In this document: positions 58,207 through 64,000 of the stretch, piece after piece | Position numbering within the stretch: position 1 is the stretch's first letter | Layout of the letters: every line of letters starts with the position of its first letter | Origin: Ceratobasidium sp. AG-K | Lineage: Eukaryota > Basidiomycota > Agaricomycetes > Cantharellales > Ceratobasidiaceae | DNA: 64,000 nt | NCBI GenBank assembly: GCA_037039685.1 | Contig: JAWNGF010000001.1 | Span: 7,688,001-7,752,000 of the forward strand | Reading direction: 5' to 3' | The notes under the pieces: model-generated | Seen by the model: the letters and a program-made list of their open reading frames with translations, nothing else | What the model was told of the DNA's origin: nothing | Databases searched by the model: none | Program-made: the position numbers and the translations under genes

Positions 58207-58795
58207 CCTTTACGGTTCGATCTCCCCGAAAATGCTTACACGATCGACGTAAAAGATCTACGAAATCGATTTCTACAGACTCAGCGGTTGACTCATCCAG
58301 ACGCGTGGTCGTCTAAACCCGAGGTACGATGCGAGCGAACTTCCCAAGTGAAAGACCTGAGATGTGTTATGCTAGTAGAAGGACAAGGTTACTGCGGCTG
58401 CGGTTTCATCCCTTGTGAACAAAGGGTATGAAACTCTCAAGTCTCCATTGCGAAGAGCAGAGTATCTGCTCGAGTTGAGCGGTGATGGAACCGAGGAAGC
58501 AGACTCGCTGGAGGATCCTGGGTTTATTATGGATATTATGGAGGTTAGAGAGCAGGTGGATGAGATCCAGGACAGGTCGGAGATTGAAACCATTGCGAGT
58601 CGCAACCAAGGCGAGTAACTGTCGGCGGTATTCAACCTGTCTAACGACCACATAGATCATATGCAGAAAGAAATTCAGACCATCACCAAAGCGTTCGAAT
58701 CAGGTGACTTAAAGACTGCAAAGGAAGCAACAGTCAGGCTCAAGTACCGAGTCGGAGTGAATGACAGCATCCAAGCCAAACTCCACCAGTTTTAG
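58207..58795 (+). CDS. JAC1: JAC1/HscB-type iron-sulfur co-chaperone, N-terminus missing
   Basis: Exons 58207-58323, 58379-58610 and 58656-58795. The J domain starts FDLPENAYTIDVKDL and has the catalytic HPD in LTHPDAW. The HscB C-terminal helical domain follows (PLRRAEYLLEL, LEDPGFIMDIMEVREQVDE, KEATVRLKYRVGVNDSIQAKL). JAC1 stimulates the mitochondrial Hsp70 to release Fe-S clusters from the scaffold. The usual presequence and cysteine-rich start are absent: upstream in frame is a stop, and TTTAG|CC at 58206 can act as a splice acceptor. Intron 2 needs a GC-AG splice (AAG|GCGAGT at 58611). An unseen 5' exon or a fusion with the PLP fragment is possible. Confidence 0.78.
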
Positions 58796-59003
58796 ACACC
58801 CAGAGGGCAAATTGTATTAACGAGTGATGCATTGATATGATATGATAAAGCATGTACTTGCGACCAGGCAAACACATAAAAGCGTATGCGAGGGGATGAT
58901 GAAGGTGAAAGGAAACTATGCAACGAGTCCATGTCCGAACCAGTCGCCTACTCTAAAAGAACCAAAAATAAAACGTCTCGGCTAGATCCTAGGAAACACC
59001 TTT

Positions 59004-61084
59004 TTACGCAGCAATCGTCTTCTTATTGTGCGTCGTCAGCTCGTTGACCTCGCGCCAGCTGCGGACCAGTGTGGCGCGGACATTGTCAACCCCGTGATTC
59101 TCGTCATGGTATTCCTTGCTGTTGGCTTCGCTGAGCAGCTCAGGCACAGTACGGCGATCAGCGGGGGCGAACGGCTGGTTGAACTCGTTGAAGATGTAGC
59201 TAATGGGAGGCGAAGGGTCGTGCGCCATAATCTCAGCGAGCTCTCGACCGATGGCTAGGCAGTACCCGTCAATGTCGAGATCGTTTTCGTCATAGTTGAC
59301 TAGAAAGACGGGTTAGTGAACGCGCATATATGCATTCCAAGAGGTACTCACAGGGATTCTCGCTAATGAAGCACAAGCACAGACACAGTCAGCAACGAGT
59401 GGAGGCAGTGAGCGTATGCACTCACATTTCAGCACCAATCTCCAAGAAGCCAAGGAAGAGGAAGGCCGCAAAGCAGGTTGCAGGGATAGTAACCCATTTC
59501 AATGCATCATAGATTTGGAACTGGGAACCCAGGGATAGTTAAAACCAAGCTAATTCACATGAAACACTCGACTTACGGGCAAGAAGAAGAGGTACAACCA
59601 GATGGCCATGCGCAAGTGAGCCTGGTACGCAAATGGAACTGAAGCCCGATCAGTGCCAAGCCAAACAATGCGGGATGATATCACATACTGGGCGTGGTTG
59701 CAATGCGGCGGAGCTGCACCGAAGCATCCTGGAGCGAGTGGATGTTATTGTTGAACGAAGTAGCAGCGGCCGGTTGCAATAATCCATTGACCAACAGGAA
59801 GTTGTAATACGATGACAGGTGAAGGCTGAATCCTTTTTAGTCAACGTATTTCCACGGGTAAAATTAGGGGACCTACGCAATCTCCAGAGGCACAATTGAC
59901 TCAACCACGGGGCGATGCTTCTTCTTTCCGGTCCAAGCACTGCGCTCCCCATCTTCCGATCTGTCGTCAACTCGGCTAACAAAGATGCGTTTGATCAACT
60001 TGTAGATGGTCTTGATGGGCATGAGGATAGGGAAATAGTCAAAGAACGTCGCCTTGGGGGGGTTGCGAGCCGGGGCCAAATGGAAGCGGTCGGGAGTGAC
60101 ATCGGGGAGGGCCTTTTCGGGGTCGAAAGTCTTATTCTTTTTGCGCTTGAAACCACCCTCGGAGGATTCGGGGTCACGAGGAATGTGGTGTCCACCAGCG
60201 TTGGCGTCGTCAGACCAGAGAGGAAGTTTCTCATTACTCTCCGAGGGACCATTCTCCAAGGAATACTGGGGGAGGAACGCAATCAGGGGGTACAAGTCCT
60301 TGTAGTAGATGCCGGGCTCGCCACGGAGGTAGTGCTGCAAGCGAATAAGTTAATTTTTTTTTGTTAGGTGATCGTGCCAAGCCATACCTTGACGGACACC
60401 GAAAACGCCTGGACGAGGTTGATCATAGATGATTTTTCGATCATAACCTTGAGCTTCGCATCCTTGGGCAGAGGGGTGGGCGATTTGCTCGAACGGTCGG
60501 TTGGGACATGAATCCAAATGAGATTGGCTAAGTTGCGGCTCTGGATGGCGGGTCAGGGCATGCCATGTCGAACAAGCAGACAGGTGGACTTACGCTTAGG
60601 GAAATGGTGGTCCACAACTTGCGACCTGCAGCTATGTGTTAGCTATTTGCGCGGAGACAATGTGAAGAACACGCACCCTCCCAGTAACGATCATAGGCCG
60701 AGGTAGTACGGAAACTAATGACCAAACCAAGCACCGTACCTGCGAGGGATGTTAGGCGACGGTAGCCAGGGGAGATGGCTATGACATACCCAATACCGTC
60801 AAAAGCTGCGGGTTGAAGGACAACTTTGTGGAGGTGAACTTGCAGACACATGTCACCACTGTGGTCGCACGACCAGAAATTAGCGTGTATAATGCCGTAA
60901 CATCAAGAGATAAGACCCACTAGCACCGATCCCGGTGAAGAACATCAGTTCTGGCCATAGATCATTGAGAACCTGCCGACGGCGAATAAGTGCCGTAAAT
61001 ATAGGTTAGACAAAAGAAACATACTGTGCCGCGGAACTTTCGGAGGCTCAGTCCCCCTCGGAGCAGAGGGTTTTCTGCTGGCAT
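59004..61084 (-). CDS. Bestrophin-family (UPF0187) anion channel, multi-exon
   Basis: Starts at ATG 61084 (MPAENPLLRGG) and ends at TAA 59004-59006, with about nine short GT-AG introns. Conserved bestrophin pieces in order: RGT|VLNDLWPELMFFTG (first membrane helix), VTCVCKFTSTKLSFNPQLLTVLG, GLVISFRTTSAYDRYWEGRKLW (the family signature), LRGEPGIYYKDLYPLIAFLPQY, a basic linker near 60100-60250, and a C-terminal segment with FNEFNQPFAPADRR and SWREVNELTTHNKK. Predicted chloride or bicarbonate channel in a membrane. The localisation is unknown. Divergent from REV3, with 268 bp between the starts. Confidence 0.88.
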
Positions 61085-61352
61085 GTTGCGGTCGTTGCAG
61101 TTGTGATTATAGACGTGCTCAACACGGGTTGTGGAGGCTGCGGGAGGTGGTCTGGACTAGGTAAAGGGGCTTTTAAAGAGTGTGGTAGACTTGACAACGT
61201 GTGGGACACTTGGGCGCTTATTTATACCTTTTTTGATCCCCGAGCGGTGGGCCTGGACACGCGATGAGCTTTGTTCGCGGCGAGAACCCTATCCTGTGCT
61301 TCCTGCTCGCCTCGGGCTACCCAAGACCCCAATTGGCTGCCCCATCCCCGAG
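61085..61352. promoter_or_regulatory. Divergent promoter region between bestrophin and REV3
   Basis: 268 bp separate the two ATGs on opposite strands. No clear TATA box. By position it must contain both promoters if both starts are right. Confidence 0.45.
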
Positions 61353-64000
61353 ATGACACTCGCCGTCAGAATAACGAACATCGACTGGTCTCTTGTGCGC
61401 TCCGGGCCACTCGATAATACACGCTTCAGTCGCTGCCCTGTGATTCGCGTCTTTGGCGCCTCTTCGACCGGTCACAAGACTTGCATTCACATCCATCAAG
61501 TCTACCCTTATTTTTATATCCCATACAATGGCCCCATGACGCCAGAAGACGGTATGTACCTCATTGCCCGAGATCGCTGCGCTTGCGCTATTCAATCTAA
61601 TTTTACTCATTCAATCCCAGTTGGGCGCTACATACGATCTCTTACGCAGGCACTCAACCGCGCACTTGCTATTAGCCTGAAGCGAAGCCCGCTCGAAGCT
61701 CGATATGTTCGTGCAGTCATCCTCGTCAAGGGCGTCCCTCTATATGGCTTCCATTGCAGTTATTCAGCCTTTCTTAAGGTGATCATGGCCGACCCAGGGC
61801 TGGTACAACGCGCTGCGACCGTATTGCGTTCAGGGGCAGTCATGAGACAAAAAATTCAGACCTTTGAAACACACATCGGATATTTGTTGCAATTTATGTG
61901 CGACTTTGGGCTCGCAGGTTGTCAGTGGTTGGAATTCGCTCGTTACTACTTACGCAATGAAACCGGCAATGGTGGGTCCTTCGGTTGTTACCCGGCGTAG
62001 CCCTAACTGTGCCTTACAGAATCATTACCCGGACAGTATACCAAATCCCCGCACACCAGAGTGTCTCGGACATCGGTTGAGATTGACATTATATCCCACC
62101 AAATACTAAACCGGAACAAACTCTCCCAACGACATCTCCACCACAAGCTTACAATCCCGGCCCCCGCTCCGTCCTCCGAGCCTCTAGTCCAGAGCGTGCG
62201 GGAGCTATGGGATTCCGAGCGTGCACGGAGGACTGCGATCGGCTTGAACCCCACCCCCGAACTCCCGACCGAGGGCAACGCGAGTCAGCGAGGTTTGGGC
62301 GGTGGATGGGAGCAGGAACCCTTGTTCTGGGAACAGTTTCGGAGTCGTATGAATCCCGAAGCATCCCGACTCAATGAACCTCAGGACTGGGAAAAATGGG
62401 TCATGACAGCGTTTGAGAGCGTTGAAGCGCTCTGGGAAGAGGGTTGGAAGAGTTGGGCACCTCAAATCTCTGGGTTAGTGAACGAAGAGACAACGACGAA
62501 GCCTGCCACCCAGGTTGCGAGGGAACTCAATCCATTTGGCTCAACGCAGATTGAACAGGATGAGCAGGAGGACCCCCGAACCCCGAAGAACAAGCAGGAT
62601 TCTAAACTTGATGAAGTTGATGAAGAGATTGCCTCTGGACAGGCGCTTCAAAACCTCGTGATTGCCGCCGAGCAAGACGACTGGCACGAGACTGACGAGC
62701 AATGGGACGACCTCGTATATGACGATATGATGGCGACGCAAGATACGACGAGTAGGGATATTAGCGTCCCGGCAACCCCAGCGTGGGTTCTTTCCTTGAA
62801 TCGGTCTGGCATACATGTAGGGGACTGATATGGCCGATTGGGCGCTTGATGATTTAGGAAAGCCCGAACGCGAATCACAGTATCGCCCTCGAACCGGAGT
62901 GACCCGTTTAGCTCACCTGAGAGCGTAAGGAGTCGGAGGTACGTAATTATGTGTGGTGTGATGAAATCTCCTGACCGAGTGTGAAGCCGATCGCACATGT
63001 CTCCGAGCGTTACTCCTACCAAGAAACCAAACGCCAAGTATGTTTATTCTCGTATTTCCCGATCCACATCATCGATTGTGTGTCTCACAGGGACTCGCTT
63101 CCTCAACTCGAAGTGTCCGAAGACTTGAACAAGACGCCTATCCGGATGCCCTCCCTAACTAGCATGGGATCCTCTGAGGCCGCAATTCCCCACCCCACAC
63201 CCGCAACCACTCTCGCCCGAAAGCGGGCGGACTCAAAAACGCCTTTACTTGAACAAGACAACCCCTTTTTGGACGCGTCCGTCCGGGTGGAGACTCCCAC
63301 TAAAACCTCGAGCGCATATATCGATGAATTCGATTCTTCACCAGTGGTTAAACGCGCCAAGTTGTCACACTTGTCAGAGTCGGCGCGTAAAACTACTCGA
63401 TGGGCTGATCTCGAGGAACAGGTTGGGTCGTCTCCCGTGAAACTTCCTGCGACTGCTCAGTCTCATAACGCGACGTATGAATACCAATTGGAACCACCCA
63501 AGGCCAAAGATCTTGTTGAATCGCTGGCTGCGTATGGTCTTCCATCTAAAATCCACCGTGCACCTTACTACTCTGACGAAAGGGACGTCCCGGAGCGGCC
63601 TATGCGCTACGCAGGGAGGGTGTTCCATATCAAAGGGGGTACAGGTGTTGGTTCCTTAGATGAATGGGAGCCAACCCATCGTGAAGATCCAGAAGTCGTA
63701 GGTGCTGTACCGACTGGGGATTTTGATGGCATCAATGGCTGGGAGTATGCTGGCGTTCCTCCAAGCGTGCGTGTGGTGAAGCAGTGGTTGGATAGCGCAC
63801 CGAGTCAGGATGGCCCAAGTAAAGCTCCCGATCGGAGGTCCCAGGTACGATATATGCGCCTTGAACAGGGTTGTATGGTTGATTTTTTCCGTGCTTAGAT
63901 CGAAGGTCCAACTCAGAATACGCACGGCTTCAAAATTACCCAGAAGAAAGCTGAAAAGGCCGGTGCAAGGGAAAAGCAAACAATATCAGCTTTGGCAATT
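61353..64000 (+). CDS. REV3: DNA polymerase zeta catalytic subunit, 5' part (continues past the window)
   Basis: ATG 61353 (MTLAVRITNIDWS). Exons 61353-61551, 61621-61971, 62020 to about 62818, an unresolved stretch to 63090, about 63091-63844, then 63899 to the edge. Matches to the REV3 N-terminus: CPVIRVFGAS...GHKTCIHIHQVYPYFYIPYNG, RYVRAVILVKGVPLYGFH, FLKVIMADPGLVQRAATVL, and SVEIDIISHQILNR. Further on, YGLPSKIHRAPYYSDERDVPERP and IEGPTQNTHGFK are typical of REV3. The catalytic domain lies beyond the window. The enzyme performs error-prone translesion synthesis in the nucleus. The splice pattern between 62760 and 63090 is uncertain. Confidence 0.88.

Overview
The window looks like nuclear DNA of an agaricomycete (basidiomycete) fungus, most likely Rhizoctonia or a close relative. 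The host genes have many 38-57 nt GT-AG introns. The gene set (NACHT-WD40 protein, CVNH lectin, Ras-GEF, DHA2 transporter, bestrophin, REV3, JAC1) is typical of that group, and about 60 percent of the window is chromovirus-type Ty3/gypsy LTR retrotransposon. The species is an inference.

Bases 1-38,700 are a nested stack of LTR retrotransposons, called A-F here. A (1-6661, plus strand, 5' LTR outside the window) is a decayed copy. B (6784-36599, plus) is the oldest full-length host element. It was split twice: by C (10361-25359, minus; 5-bp target duplication CATAT) and by E (26469-33687, plus; duplication CATTC). C was itself split by D (17504-24435, minus; duplication TCCTG). In all three cases the host reading frame rejoins exactly when the insert and one duplication copy are removed. 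LTR-LTR identity falls with nesting depth: E and D above 99 percent, C about 97-98, B about 95-96. F (36600-37781) is the 3' end of a further element, followed by LTR fragments and a tandem LTR-like repeat. D and E are close to intact, each pol having one in-frame stop.

The elements share a layout consistent with Tf1/sushi-type self-priming. The putative primer-binding site 2-4 nt past the 5' LTR is complementary to an LTR segment whose start lies 33 nt from the TATA box in A, B, C, D and E. D carries two extra ORFs between its 5' LTR and gag. B, C, E and F carry an extra ORF (ORF3) between pol and the 3' LTR, and the ORF3s of B and E end in acidic IDLT motifs resembling SUMO-interacting motifs.

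Bases 38,700-45,600 hold a small Tc1/mariner-like MITE and a large inverted repeat. Its arms (about 1.45 kb, with a 1301-bp tract in which I see no difference) each carry a secreted CVNH lectin gene, head to head around a 2.3-kb spacer with no recognisable gene.

Bases 45,600-64,000 are host genes: a Ras-GEF (minus), a NACHT-WD40 STAND protein with near-identical WD repeats and two apparent frameshifts (plus), a DHA2-type MFS transporter (minus), a truncated PLP-enzyme fragment abutting a JAC1/HscB co-chaperone lacking its usual start (plus), a bestrophin-family channel (minus), and divergently from it the 5' part of REV3, the DNA polymerase zeta catalytic subunit, which runs off the right edge.
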